From Sphingopyxis macrogoltabida (GTDB lineage Bacteria; Pseudomonadota; Alphaproteobacteria; Sphingomonadales; Sphingomonadaceae): 64,000 nt of DNA. Positions 53,270-62,193 of this stretch are shown here, one piece after another; position 1 is the stretch's first letter; each line of letters starts with the position of its first letter. The DNA is taken from contig NZ_CP009429.1 of NCBI RefSeq assembly GCF_001314325.1, positions 186,501 through 250,500 on the forward strand, in the 5' to 3' direction. The position numbers and the translations under genes were made by a program. The notes beneath the pieces were generated by a model that was not told where the DNA came from, searched no databases, and saw nothing but the letters and a program-made list of their open reading frames with translations.

Positions 53270-53767
53270 TTACGGCGTGACGATCACGACGACGCGGCGA
53301 TTGTCCTGACGCCCTTCGGCGGTGGCGTTGCTCGACAGCGGCAGCGTTTCGCCGCGGCCGACGATCTGGTCGGCGGTCAACTGCATGCCGTTGGCCTGCA
53401 TCGGTGCCGCGACCGCCTGGGCGCGCGCCTGCGACAGTGTCAGATTATAGGCAGCGGTGCCGACTGAATCGGTATGGCCTTCGACGCGAGCGGTCATGAT
53501 CCCGACCGAGACGAGCCGCGCCGCCATCGCGCCGATCCGCCGTTGCTGGTCGTCAGAAATGCCGCTTTCGTTCGTCGCGAAGAGCAGTCGCTCGGGCATG
53601 TTGAGCTGCCAGTCGAGGCCGGTTTCGACGAAGCCCTCGGACTGGAGCACGGCAATCTGGGCAGGGCTGAAGCCGGTCTGTGGCGGCGTGCTTTGGCAGG
53701 CCGCCAGCAGCAACGCGAAAGAAGCAATGAAGAAGAGGCGGATGTTGTACGCAAAGGGGTAAGTCAC
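53270..53767 (-). CDS. yfiB: YfiB-like OmpA-domain lipoprotein
   Basis: 165 residues. Lipobox LLAAC near residue 23, then an OmpA-type peptidoglycan-binding domain: LNMPERLLFATNESGISD, VEGHTDSVGTAAYNLTLSQARAQAV and DNRRVVVIV. Third gene of a yfiR-yfiN-yfiB unit on the minus strand, 22 bp after the cyclase gene. In Pseudomonas YfiB sequesters YfiR at the outer membrane and so frees YfiN. Context makes that role probable. Confidence 0.85.
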   Translation of the reverse strand: MTYPFAYNIRLFFIASFALLLAACQSTPPQTGFSPAQIAVLQSEGFVETGLDWQLNMPERLLFATNESGISDDQQRRIGAMAARLVSVGIMTARVEGHTDSVGTAAYNLTLSQARAQAVAAPMQANGMQLTADQIVGRGETLPLSSNATAEGRQDNRRVVVIVTP

Positions 53768-53789
53768 GATTATACTCCGTTGGTCCCTG

Positions 53790-55019
53790 TCATCGGATCG
53801 AACGATTGGTCAGCTTGTCGGCATACATGGCGGCGTCGGCGGCGGTGAGCAGCGCGGTCGCATCGCTGCCGTTGTCGGGATAGACGGCGACGCCGACGCT
53901 GACCGAGGCGCGATACTTCTCGCCGCCCGGCAGCGCGACGGGTTGGGCGACGCAGGCGCGGATGCGCGTCGCGAGGTCGCCCGGAACGGTTTCGCTGTCG
54001 AGCGGGTCGATGATGACGACGAACTCGTCGCCGCCGATCCGCGCCGCGAAATCGCCCTTGCGCAGCGTGTCCTTGATGCACGCCGACAGCGCGACGAGCA
54101 CGGCGTCGCCCGCGGCATGGCCGAAATTGTCGTTCGCGGCCTTGAAATTGTCGGCGTCGATGAAGAGCAGCGCGAAGCGGCCGCCGCGGCGTTCGGCGGC
54201 TTCGATCCGCCGCGCGAGCTGTTCGTCGAAGGCCGCGCGGTTGGGCATTTCGGTCAGCGGATCATGCGAGGCGCGGTGCGCGAGAATCGCATGCTCGCTT
54301 TCCATATGACCCTGCCACCCCTGTAACTCGTCGAGCAGCGCGTTGATGTCGCTGCCGAGCCGGTCGAGTTCGGCGATGCCGAGCGGCTGGACGCGCTTGT
54401 CGAACCGGCGATGGAGGCGGACGTCGTGCGCGACGGTGGCGATTTCGTTGAGCGGCTTCACCAGTTCATATTCGAACCGGCGCGCCAGCGCGATCGTCCC
54501 GAAGGCGGTGATGAGGAGGCAGATCAGGCCGGCGAGCAGGCCGATCCGGACATAATCGGTGAGCGTCGAACTGTCGCCCCACACCTCGACCTTGCCGACC
54601 GCCGAACCGTTGCGCCGGACCGCGACGGCATAGGGTTCGGGGAAGAAGATGCGCGTCAGCAGCGGCGCCGGATCGTCGGCGGGCGACGTCCATTCGATCA
54701 GCGGCCGGCCGCGATCGTCGAGCACGCGCAGCCGGGCGATGCCGGGAATTTGCGTCAGCGGCTCGATCCCTTCGCGGGCGGCCTGCGGATCGTTGAAAAT
54801 CAGCGCCGGTTCGACGCCATAGGCGCCGAGCTGCGCGGCCAGTTCGATATTGCGGTCCGCATAACCGCGCAGCGCCGTGACCCCGGCAAGCAGGATGGTG
54901 ATGCCCGACAGCGCGACGGCGAACAGCGTGATGCCGAAGTGAAAGCGCGACAGCAGCTTCTGCAGCGTCGTGCGCGCGCCGATGCGTTCGCCAGTCCGCC
55001 CGGGCGTGCGGCCGGTCAT
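53790..55019 (-). CDS. yfiN: YfiN-like membrane diguanylate cyclase
   Basis: 409 residues. Two membrane helices (~28-48 and 160-185) flank a periplasmic CHASE8-type sensor (GYADRNIELAAQLGAYGVEPALIFNDPQAA in outline). A HAMP segment (ARRFEYELVKPLNEIATVAHDV) leads to the GGDEF domain: active loop RIGGDEF, with an RxxD inhibitory site (RKGD) five residues before. Makes cyclic di-GMP when not held by YfiR. The start overlaps the yfiR stop as ATGA. Confidence 0.9.
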   Translation of the reverse strand: MTGRTPGRTGERIGARTTLQKLLSRFHFGITLFAVALSGITILLAGVTALRGYADRNIELAAQLGAYGVEPALIFNDPQAAREGIEPLTQIPGIARLRVLDDRGRPLIEWTSPADDPAPLLTRIFFPEPYAVAVRRNGSAVGKVEVWGDSSTLTDYVRIGLLAGLICLLITAFGTIALARRFEYELVKPLNEIATVAHDVRLHRRFDKRVQPLGIAELDRLGSDINALLDELQGWQGHMESEHAILAHRASHDPLTEMPNRAAFDEQLARRIEAAERRGGRFALLFIDADNFKAANDNFGHAAGDAVLVALSACIKDTLRKGDFAARIGGDEFVVIIDPLDSETVPGDLATRIRACVAQPVALPGGEKYRASVSVGVAVYPDNGSDATALLTAADAAMYADKLTNRSIR

Positions 55020-55561
55020 GGCGCGCCCTCCCCGTCGCGGCCGATCTTGAGCACGCGCGGATCTATGCGCAGCGGCCCGCGGCCGATCGCGTCGAGGTTG
55101 ACCGAAAAGCTGAGCCCGGCCTGCCGGCTGGCGAGGCAGAACATGGCGCCATAAACACAGGCGGCGTCGTCGTCGGTGATCGTCAGCGCGGGGCGGCCGC
55201 GCACCCAGCCGATCAGCCGCTGGCGATCGGCGACCGGCATGCGCCCGAGGAAGACGATGTCGCAGTCCGCGCCGCTCGTCACGCTATCGACCGTCATGCG
55301 GCGGACGGTCACGGCTGGGCCGCCCGGCACGACGGGCGCCATGCGGTGGGTCAGGCGCGGCGCTCCGACAAGGCACATCGTCCTGACCGCGCCGCGCTGG
55401 CCGTCGGGCCAACGGGCATAGCCGATGATGCCGCCGAGCATGCGATTGACAGCGCGCGCTGTTCCCCCGGCGCTGTCCTCGACAATCGTCTGGCTGGCGG
55501 CCTGGACCGACATCTGCGGCGTCGTGAACAACGAGCCGATCAGAAACAGCGATGCCAGCAC
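55016..55561 (-). CDS. yfiR: YfiR-like periplasmic repressor of YfiN
   Basis: 181 residues from GTG 55561. Signal peptide ~1-22, then the YfiR/DUF4154 pattern: GGIIGYARWPDG, CDIVFLGR, TITDDDAACVYGAMFCL and FSVNLDAI..GPLRIDPRVLKIG. Four Cys are in register with YfiR disulphides, the second pair spaced seven apart (C-VYGAMF-C). YfiR binds the sensor of YfiN and keeps it off until reduced or pulled away by YfiB. First gene of the operon. Confidence 0.85.
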   Translation of the reverse strand: MLASLFLIGSLFTTPQMSVQAASQTIVEDSAGGTARAVNRMLGGIIGYARWPDGQRGAVRTMCLVGAPRLTHRMAPVVPGGPAVTVRRMTVDSVTSGADCDIVFLGRMPVADRQRLIGWVRGRPALTITDDDAACVYGAMFCLASRQAGLSFSVNLDAIGRGPLRIDPRVLKIGRDGEGAP

Positions 55562-55692
55562 CTTGCAGTGACCCCCAACTGCGTGTTCGGGGCCATCCTG
55601 CCCCAGCGAGGGGGCGTCCGCTAGTTAAAAGAGTATGAAAGTCAAGGAAAAGTAGCGGCATGCAACCTTATTGCAACACCTGCGGCGAGGCG

Positions 55693-56229
55693 TCAGCCGG
55701 TGCGCAGACGGTCGCTGAAGCCCTTGCGGAGCTTGGCGAGCTTCGGCGGGATGACCGCCATGCAATAGGGATTGCGCTGCCCTTCGCCGTCCCAATAGGA
55801 CTGGTGGTAGTCTTCTGCCGGATACCAGTCGCTGGCCGCCTCGATCGTCGTGACGATCGGCGCCGGCCAGTCGGCCTGCGCCCGTTCGATACCGGCGCGC
55901 GCGGCGTCGCCCTGTGCGGCGTCGAGCGGGAAGAGTGCGCTGCGATACTGGGTGCCGATGTCGTTGCCCTGACGGTTGAGGGTCGTCGGATCGTGCGTCG
56001 CGAAATGGACGTCGAGCAGGTCGTCATAGGAAATGGCCGAAGGGTCGAAGACGATGCGGATCGCCTCGGCGTGCCCGGTGTCGCCGCCGCACACCTGCTT
56101 GTAGGTCGGGTTGGGAACTGCACCGCCGATATAGCCGCTCTCGACGCTCTCGACGCCGGCGAGCGACTGGAACACGGCCTCGGTGCACCAGAAGCAGCCT
56201 CCGGCGAAAATGGCGGTCTCACGGGTCAT
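55693..56229 (-). CDS. msrA: peptide methionine sulfoxide reductase A
   Basis: 178 residues from ATG 56229. Active site [12 protein letters not shown] with the catalytic Cys (GCFWC) near residue 12, then [18 protein letters not shown] and [13 protein letters not shown]. It reduces S-methionine sulfoxide in proteins with thioredoxin. Resolving Cys at the C terminus is seen as NPYCMAV. Length is normal. The gene stands on its own after an M48 peptidase gene on the same strand (57 bp apart). Confidence 0.94.
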   Translation of the reverse strand: MTRETAIFAGGCFWCTEAVFQSLAGVESVESGYIGGAVPNPTYKQVCGGDTGHAEAIRIVFDPSAISYDDLLDVHFATHDPTTLNRQGNDIGTQYRSALFPLDAAQGDAARAGIERAQADWPAPIVTTIEAASDWYPAEDYHQSYWDGEGQRNPYCMAVIPPKLAKLRKGFSDRLRTG

Positions 56230-56285
56230 GGCGTCGATCCCTTTAGAAAAGGAGGAAGATGCCTCCAAAATAGGATGGCGCCGTC

Positions 56286-57275
56286 CTATTCCAAGGGCGG
56301 CGGCGTTGCGATCAACGGCGGATCGAGCGGTTTGCCCGATGCCTCGGCGGTGTGGATCGCCGCGATCTCGGTTTCGAGCGCGCGGACGCGGTCCTGCCAG
56401 CGCGGGTGGGTGCCCGCCTGGAACAGCACCGGTCCGTTGCGCTGGCCGAAGCGCTGCCAGAAGCGCACCGCGGCATCGGGGTCGTAGCCGGCGGCGCGCA
56501 TCAGCCATACCGACAGCCGGTCGGCTTCGACCTCGGTCTGGCGGAACAATTTCGCGCTGCGCCCGAATTGCTTGCCAAGGCCGCGATCGACCCCGGCGGC
56601 GTCGAGCCGGGCGCGGTGGCGGAGGATGTTGTGGGCGAGTTCGTGCGCCACCGCCGCCGCCAGTTCGTCGTCGTCCGCCGCAAAGCGCGCGAGCCCGGCG
56701 CTGATCAGCACCAGCCGCCCGTCGGCCTGTCCCGCTGCCCGGTCGCGTGCCTCGACGCGAAAGTCGCTGACGCAGCCGGGTACTGGGCGCACCGCGATGC
56801 GGCGGCCATCGCCCGGGTCCACCTCGATGGTCCTGGCGGCATCCTGCGCCCCGAGCCGCGTTTCGAGCGCCGCGATGCGGGCGAAGGCATCGCTGCCTTC
56901 GGCGGCCGGGACAAAGCCATCGACCGCCTGGACCGCCGTACCGACGCGCAAACCCGCCGTCGCTGCGGGCGAGCCGGGCGCGATCGCGGCGATATAGGGT
57001 GTATCGGCATCGCTCGCGCTATAGGCGGCGCGGGCTTCGGTGCGGTTCGATGCGTCATAGAGGCGGGGATCGCCCCAGATCCACCCGAACTGTGGCTGCA
57101 GCTTGGCGCAATGGCTCGCATTGGCGGTGGTCAGGCGAAAACCGACTGCGGCAACGCGCGCTTCGAGCGCCGCCAGCACGGCATAAGGCGATGCGTCGGC
57201 CGGGGCGGCCGCGGTCGCCGGTGCCGCGAGCAGCGCCGCCATGGCGGCGAGGAACGATCGTGCGAAACGGGGCAT
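56286..57275 (-). CDS. M48-family zinc metallopeptidase with PDZ-like domain
   Basis: 329 residues from ATG 57275 (MPRFARSFL). A signal peptide to about residue 25, then a PDZ-like part ([28 protein letters not shown] in outline) and the peptidase core: zinc motif [11 protein letters not shown] (HExxH) and the third ligand Glu in [11 protein letters not shown]. Periplasmic M48 enzymes degrade misfolded outer-membrane proteins or LPS-assembly parts. C terminus has a tetratricopeptide-less tail with [11 protein letters not shown]. Confidence 0.88.
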   Translation of the reverse strand: MPRFARSFLAAMAALLAAPATAAAPADASPYAVLAALEARVAAVGFRLTTANASHCAKLQPQFGWIWGDPRLYDASNRTEARAAYSASDADTPYIAAIAPGSPAATAGLRVGTAVQAVDGFVPAAEGSDAFARIAALETRLGAQDAARTIEVDPGDGRRIAVRPVPGCVSDFRVEARDRAAGQADGRLVLISAGLARFAADDDELAAAVAHELAHNILRHRARLDAAGVDRGLGKQFGRSAKLFRQTEVEADRLSVWLMRAAGYDPDAAVRFWQRFGQRNGPVLFQAGTHPRWQDRVRALETEIAAIHTAEASGKPLDPPLIATPPPLE

Positions 57276-57363
57276 TGCGGCGCCCTTATCAAGGCGGACC
57301 TGTCGCGGCCATGAATTTTCGGCCTCTTGCCTATCACCGGGCAAGCGCCGATAGGGCAGGGCG

Positions 57364-58416
57364 ATGACCGACGCCTCGACTCTCTCGCCTTCCGTTCATC
57401 CTTCCGTGCCGCGCCCCGCCGCCCTTGCGCGCTGGCTCTGGGCAGTCGCGCTGCTCGTGATCGCCGTCGTTGCGGTGGGCGGCATCACGCGCCTCACTGA
57501 ATCGGGGCTGTCGATTACCGAATGGAAACCCGTCTCGGGCGTGCTGCCGCCGCTGACCGAGGCGGGCTGGCTCGCCGAGTTCGAGAAATACAAGCAGATC
57601 CCAGAATATAAGGAAATCAATGCCGGGATGTCGCTCGCGGCTTTCAAGGGTATTTTCTTCTGGGAATGGCTGCACCGCATCCTCGGCCGGCTCGTCGGCA
57701 TGGCGCTGCTCGTGCCGCTGGCCTTCTTCGCCTGGCGCCGCGCGATCCCTGCCGGATATGGCTGGCGGCTGTTCGGCCTCGCCGCGCTGGTGGGGCTGCA
57801 GGGCGCGATCGGCTGGTGGATGGTCGCCTCCGGCCTCGTCGACCGGACCGACGTCAGCCACTTCCGGCTGGCTCTCCATTTGCTGACGGCGCTGTTCCTG
57901 CTCGCGGCGCTCGTCTGGACCGCGCGCGATTTCGCGCTGATGGCGCATGATCGCGCCGCGACCAGGCCGCCGCTGACCCGGACGGGGGGCGTGGTGATCG
58001 CGGTCCTCTTCTTCCAACTGCTGCTCGGCGCGTGGGTCGCGGGGCTCAACGCGGGTTATGTCGCGAGCACCTGGCCGTCGATGAACGGCCATTTCGTTCC
58101 CGAGGGGATCGACTGGTCGCATGGTGCGTGGTTCGCCTTCACCAACGATCCGTTCCTCATCCACTTCATCCACCGCTGGTGGTCGTGGGTCGCGGCGCTC
58201 GCGCTTCTCCTGCTCGCGCGCAGCCTGTCGCGGCGCGGCGCGCGGACCGAGCCGACGCTGCTCGTCGCCGTCGTCGCGGCGCAGATGACGCTCGGCATCC
58301 TGACCGTCGTCACCGGCATGTCGATGTGGATCGCGGTGCTGCATCAGGTGACCGGCGCGGTGCTGGTCGCGGTCACGGCGGCTTCGCTCCACCGGCTGGG
58401 TCGCTCCGGCGCATGA
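57364..58416 (+). CDS. ctaA: heme A synthase (COX15/CtaA)
   Basis: 350 residues, eight membrane helices. Typical type-2 alphaproteobacterial marks: GGITRLTESGLSITEWKPVSGVLPPL (core GGITRLTESGLSITEWKP), the heme His in FFWEWLHRILGRLVG, LALHLLTALFL, FIHRWWSW and VLHQVTGAVL. It oxidises heme O to heme A for cytochrome aa3. The downstream periplasmic gene overlaps its stop as ATGA. Confidence 0.93.
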   Translation: MTDASTLSPSVHPSVPRPAALARWLWAVALLVIAVVAVGGITRLTESGLSITEWKPVSGVLPPLTEAGWLAEFEKYKQIPEYKEINAGMSLAAFKGIFFWEWLHRILGRLVGMALLVPLAFFAWRRAIPAGYGWRLFGLAALVGLQGAIGWWMVASGLVDRTDVSHFRLALHLLTALFLLAALVWTARDFALMAHDRAATRPPLTRTGGVVIAVLFFQLLLGAWVAGLNAGYVASTWPSMNGHFVPEGIDWSHGAWFAFTNDPFLIHFIHRWWSWVAALALLLLARSLSRRGARTEPTLLVAVVAAQMTLGILTVVTGMSMWIAVLHQVTGAVLVAVTAASLHRLGRSGA

Positions 58417-59216
58417 TCGCTGCGGCGGGGCTCGGCGGCGCGCTGTTGCTGCTGGCGGCGCAGCCTTCCGTTTCGCCTTCGCCCGTGCCGGCGCCCGCTG
58501 TGGCGCCGGCTTCGCAATTCGCACCGCCGCTGGGGCAGCCCATGGCCTATCGCGTCACGACGCGGCGGCTGGGCCGCGACGGGAGGCTGATCAGCTTTTC
58601 GCTGACCTATGCATTGCAGTGGCAGCGCGCGGGGCGGGGCTACCAGCTCGTCGCGACGCTGCAGCGGATCGACTCCGACGCACGCCCCGAAGTGGCGCGC
58701 GCGCTGACCGCGGTGCTCCAGCCGCTCGTCGGGGAACCGATGGCCTATCTGGTCGCGCCCGACGGCAGCCGCATCGAGCTGGTCGATGCCGAGGGTTTGT
58801 GGGAACGCGCGATGGCGCGGACGCAAGCGCTTGGCGCCACGGCCGGGCAGGCGGAGGCGCAGCAGATGGCCGCGCTGATCGCCGCGCTGCCCATCGAACA
58901 GCGGAACGAGATGGCGAGCGCCGATATCCGCGCGCTGGTGGCGGCCGCGAACGCCGCGATCCCGGCTTCGGGCGGGGCGAGCGTTTCGATCCGGCGCGAC
59001 GGCGCGATGCAGATGGTGGCGCAGGTCGAGCGCGAATCGCTTGCCGCCGGTGGTGCGGAGCAACCGCTCGAAACCGACAATCTGTGGACGATCGATACCG
59101 CGACCGGCCTTGTCGTGCGCGACCAACGGCAGAGCTGGATCGTCGAACCCGGCAGCGCTGCGCGGACGCTCGTCGAGGAGCGGGTTCGCGCGCTGGAGCC
59201 TGCGGCAAAAGAATGA
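58413..59216 (+). CDS. hypothetical periplasmic protein coupled to ctaA
   Basis: 267 residues from ATG 58413. Signal-like N terminus, a Pro/Ala-rich stretch (PSVSPSPVPAPAVAPAS), and an alpha/beta body (AYRVTTRRLGRDGRLISFSLTYALQWQR in outline) with repeated beta strands. No family recognised. Translational coupling to heme A synthase suggests a role in the envelope or cytochrome oxidase assembly, but nothing in the sequence confirms it. It ends 172 bp before rplM. Confidence 0.6.
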   Translation: MIAAAGLGGALLLLAAQPSVSPSPVPAPAVAPASQFAPPLGQPMAYRVTTRRLGRDGRLISFSLTYALQWQRAGRGYQLVATLQRIDSDARPEVARALTAVLQPLVGEPMAYLVAPDGSRIELVDAEGLWERAMARTQALGATAGQAEAQQMAALIAALPIEQRNEMASADIRALVAAANAAIPASGGASVSIRRDGAMQMVAQVERESLAAGGAEQPLETDNLWTIDTATGLVVRDQRQSWIVEPGSAARTLVEERVRALEPAAKE

Positions 59217-59253
59217 AGGTATCATAATACCCGTCAGCAAAGCCGCGATATGC

Positions 59254-59282
59254 TTGACTTTGCGCCCCGGAAAGGTCATTGG
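59254..59282 (+). promoter_or_regulatory. candidate rplM promoter
   Basis: TTGACT at 59254-59259 with CATTGG 17 bp downstream (59277-59282), 107 bp before the rplM start. The -35 box is good and the -10 box poor; the position fits the head of a ribosomal-protein operon. Confidence 0.35.
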
Positions 59283-59388
59283 CCCGCTCCGAAGCGCCGC
59301 TGAGTCCCTTCCCGGATCAGGCGGCGCGGTTTGTTTCGGGCGGCGGCATCGCCGTTCGTCCTAGTCCATCTCTGTCAAGGAGCGTGCC

Positions 59389-59868
59389 ATGAAGGCGCTG
59401 ACCAAGACCACTGTTTCGGCAAACGCTGCCACGGTCGAAAAGAAATGGGTGCTGATCGACGCCGACGGTCTCGTTGTGGGCCGCGTTGCTTCGATCATCG
59501 CCAACATCCTGCGCGGCAAGCACAAGCCGTCGTTCACCCCGCACGTCGATTGCGGTGACAATGTCATCGTCATCAACGCGGAGAAGGTGGCGTTCACCGG
59601 CAACAAGCTGCAGGACAAGCGTTACTACAAGCACACCGGCTATGCCGGCGGCATCAAGGAAACCAGCCCGGCGAAGATCCTCGAAGGCCGTTTCCCCGAG
59701 CGCGTGCTCGAAAAGGCCGTCGAACGCATGATCCCGCGCGGTCCGCTCGGCCGCCAGCAGATGCGCAACCTGCGCATCTTCGCCGGCACCGAACATCCGC
59801 ATGAAGGGCAGAACCCCGAAGTGATCGACGTCGCGTCGATGAACCGCAAGAACAAGGTGGGTGCATAA
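59389..59868 (+). CDS. rplM: 50S ribosomal protein L13
   Basis: 159 residues. Typical L13: [40 protein letters not shown] (core [18 protein letters not shown]), then [31 protein letters not shown] ribosomal large-subunit protein needed early in assembly. Start codon follows CAAGGAG. The stop overlaps the rpsI start by one base, the standard rplM-rpsI pair. Confidence 0.97.
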   Translation: MKALTKTTVSANAATVEKKWVLIDADGLVVGRVASIIANILRGKHKPSFTPHVDCGDNVIVINAEKVAFTGNKLQDKRYYKHTGYAGGIKETSPAKILEGRFPERVLEKAVERMIPRGPLGRQQMRNLRIFAGTEHPHEGQNPEVIDVASMNRKNKVGA

Positions 59869-60365
59869 TGGCTGACGAACAGACCATGACCGATCTCAAG
59901 GACCTCGCCGGCGCCGTTGAAGGCACTGTTGCGGCTCCCGTTTCGAACGCGCCGCTGCGCGAAAAGATCGTCGACAAGCAGGGCCGCGCCTATGCGACCG
60001 GCCGCCGCAAGGACGCCGTCGCCCGCGTGTGGGTCAAGCCCGGCACGGGCAAGATCACCGTCAACGGCCGCGATCAGGAAATCTATTTCGCGCGTCCGAC
60101 GCTGCGCCTCGTCATCAACCAGCCGTTCGGTCTGACCGAGCGCGTCGGCCAGTATGACGTCATTGCGACCGTCAAGGGTGGCGGCCTGTCGGGCCAGGCG
60201 GGTGCCGTGCTGCACGGCATCGCGCAGGCGCTGACCCGTTTCGAACCGGCGCTGCGCAGCCCGGTCAAGGCGGCCGGCTTCCTGACCCGCGACAGCCGCG
60301 CCGTCGAGCGTAAGAAGTACGGCAAGGCGAAGGCCCGCCGCAGCTTCCAGTTCTCGAAGCGCTAA
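59868..60365 (+). CDS. rpsI: 30S ribosomal protein S9
   Basis: 165 residues. N-terminal ~40-residue acidic extension common in alphaproteobacteria, then [31 protein letters not shown] (core [18 protein letters not shown]) and the invariant end [16 protein letters not shown] reaching into the P site. ATG 59868. Followed by a strong terminator. Confidence 0.97.
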   Translation: MADEQTMTDLKDLAGAVEGTVAAPVSNAPLREKIVDKQGRAYATGRRKDAVARVWVKPGTGKITVNGRDQEIYFARPTLRLVINQPFGLTERVGQYDVIATVKGGGLSGQAGAVLHGIAQALTRFEPALRSPVKAAGFLTRDSRAVERKKYGKAKARRSFQFSKR

Positions 60366-60397
60366 GAGCTTTTTCCGCCGACGGGTGGAAAAGAGAA

Positions 60398-60426
60398 GGG
60401 CGGTCCGGCAACGGGCCGCCCTTTTT
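60398..60426 (+). terminator. intrinsic terminator of rplM-rpsI
   Basis: GGGCGGTCCG-GCAA-CGGGCCGCCC stem (one T-G pair) with TTTTT directly after, 32 bp beyond the rpsI stop. Confidence 0.88.
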
Positions 60427-60500
60427 CGTTGGCCGTCCAACGATCGTGACTCAAGGGAGAGATGGCGGTTTTGGGGCGGTTTCCAGACTGTCCCGTTTCC

Positions 60501-60580
60501 GTTCGTGTCGAGCGAAGTCGAGACACCCATCGAGGTTGTGCCCAGCCCGAGGGGCATCTCGACTTCGCTCGATGCGAGCG
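60501..60580. repeat. palindrome with 16-bp perfect arms
   Basis: TCGAGCGAAGTCGAGA (60508-60523) and its exact complement TCTCGACTTCGCTCGA (60557-60572), inside weaker outer pairing (GTTCG.. and CGAGC). Each arm also folds on itself (TCGA-GCGAAG-TCGA). A common type of sphingomonad intergenic repeat by my recollection. Lies after the rpsI terminator. Confidence 0.8.
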
Positions 60581-60644
60581 AATAAGAGTTGGCCTAACGG
60601 CAACCACCGGCCGATTCCGGACGCTCTGTCACGAGGCCAGCAGG

Positions 60645-61157
60645 TCAAATAAACGGATCATAGGCCCATTGCAGCAGCGCCTGTCGCTGGCGCGGGCGGC
60701 AGAAGATGTTGCCGGGCTCGCAATTGGCGCGAATTTGCCCGGCATGGCGCGAAAAGCCGCGCCAGCGCTTGATCTGGATCGCATCGATGTCGGGAAGGCG
60801 GCGGCCCATATAATAGCGGCAATACCATTGGAACCAGCCGCGCGGGTCGGGACCGTAAATCCAGCCCTTGTCGCGCCAGACCGACAGCGGTTGCCGGCTT
60901 TTGACGCCGAAATAATTGAGGCTTTCGTCGGCGATGTCGGCCGTCTTTGCCTTGCCGAACCATGATTTCGGAAATTCCGCCGTGCAGTCGTTGCAATATT
61001 TGCCTTCGAAAACGCCCATCTCCAGCATTTCCTGCGGGGTGAAATGCGGGGTGAAATCGGGATCGAAATCCTGTCCGGGGCGCGCCGTCAGGCGATAGCT
61101 GTAATCCGACTGCATCCTGTCGCGGACATGGACCAGCCGGCCCTTCTTCTCGCTCAC
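60645..61157 (-). CDS. conserved hypothetical protein with C-terminal Cys motifs
   Basis: 170 residues from GTG 61157, which overlaps the end of the phosphotransferase gene. Conserved body: SYRLTARPGQDFDPDF, MLEMGVFEGKYCNDCTAEFP, NYFGVKSRQPLSVWRDKGWI, DPRGWFQWYCRYYMGRR and the end CEPGNIFCRPRQRQALLQWAYD. Five Cys and many Trp. Widely conserved in bacteria without a known function, as far as I recall. Third gene of a minus-strand unit. Confidence 0.75.
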   Translation of the reverse strand: MSEKKGRLVHVRDRMQSDYSYRLTARPGQDFDPDFTPHFTPQEMLEMGVFEGKYCNDCTAEFPKSWFGKAKTADIADESLNYFGVKSRQPLSVWRDKGWIYGPDPRGWFQWYCRYYMGRRLPDIDAIQIKRWRGFSRHAGQIRANCEPGNIFCRPRQRQALLQWAYDPFI

Positions 61158-62170
61158 AGCAAATCCAGACTTCCGAGGGCCAAGGCCTGCCGCGCCGGGC
61201 GTTCGGCCATGACCGCAAACATTTCGTCGCCCCGCGCGGTGCGCTCGACGCTCATCGATGCGAAGACCGCCATGAAATAGCCGCTGAGCGCACCGATGCG
61301 ATAGTCGGTCCATAACGCTTCGCCATCGGTTTCGATGCCCCGCGCATCCAGTGCGGCGATCCAGTGATCGAAGGCCGGGCGATCGGCCGCCGCGCGTTCG
61401 GCCGGATCGGCGATGCTGGTGCCGACCAGATAGGCGAGGTCGCTGGCGCCGCTACCGCGCCCGAGCGTTTGCCAGTCGACCAGCCAGCAGCGCGTCCCGT
61501 CGGGGGCGAAAAGGATATTATCGATGCGGAGGTCGCCGTGCACGATCGTCCGCGCCGCAGGCGTCCGCGCGAGATAGGCATCGAGCCGCGCGACGATCCC
61601 TGCGCCGAGGTCGAGCAGCTCGGGCGCGAGCCGCGCGGCATAGCGCTCGCGAAAGCCGAGATAGAATTGCGGGAAGAGGCTGCGGATCAGGTCGCCATTG
61701 TCGCGCGACAGCCAGGGCAATGTTTCGAGCCGCGCGTCGTTCCAGAGCAATGCGTGGAGCCCCGCCGCGGCGTCGATACAGGGTCGCAGCCCCGCAAGAC
61801 CGGTACCGGCAAGCTGGTCGCCCTGCCGCGCCGGGGCGAGGTCCGAAAGAATCAGGACGAAGTCGACGTCGTCGTCGGCAATTTCGGCATGATAGCAATG
61901 CGGCGCCGCAACGCCGCTCCCCTCGGCGAGCTCGCGGTACCAGCTCACTTCCTTGACATAGGTGCCGGTAAGCTTGGCGATGTTGCGGCTGGCCTCGTCA
62001 TGGCTCGGGCATTTGGCGACGACGCTCGCGGGGGCTTCGACGCCGTCCGCCCAGTCGAGCGCCAGCCGGAAGCTGTCGCACATCTGGCCGGTGCCGACGG
62101 GGGTTGCCGTAAAGCCGCGCAGCGCGCCCGGTTCCTGTCCCAGCTTCGCCGCGAGCCACGCCGGGCTCAT
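61154..62170 (-). CDS. phosphotransferase (APH/ecdysteroid-kinase-like)
   Basis: 338 residues from ATG 62170; a TTG at 62197 overlapping the previous stop is an alternative. Kinase-like fold of the aminoglycoside/choline type: ATP-binding part VAKCPSHDEASRN, catalytic loop VHGDLRIDNILF (H-G-D...N) and metal Asp in CWLVDWQTLGRGSGASDLAYLV. These act on small alcohol-bearing molecules or acyl carriers; true drug resistance is unlikely without more evidence. Neighbours are a CrtC/AttH-like protein upstream and a conserved hypothetical downstream. Confidence 0.85.
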   Translation of the reverse strand: MSPAWLAAKLGQEPGALRGFTATPVGTGQMCDSFRLALDWADGVEAPASVVAKCPSHDEASRNIAKLTGTYVKEVSWYRELAEGSGVAAPHCYHAEIADDDVDFVLILSDLAPARQGDQLAGTGLAGLRPCIDAAAGLHALLWNDARLETLPWLSRDNGDLIRSLFPQFYLGFRERYAARLAPELLDLGAGIVARLDAYLARTPAARTIVHGDLRIDNILFAPDGTRCWLVDWQTLGRGSGASDLAYLVGTSIADPAERAAADRPAFDHWIAALDARGIETDGEALWTDYRIGALSGYFMAVFASMSVERTARGDEMFAVMAERPARQALALGSLDLL

Positions 62171-62193
62171 CGCGCCGGGCGCGGTCGGAAAGC

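Noticed and set aside
61154..62170. Aminoglycoside-resistance gene
   Set aside because: Only the general kinase-like motifs are present; its neighbours and length fit the broader phosphotransferase group and give no sign of drug resistance.
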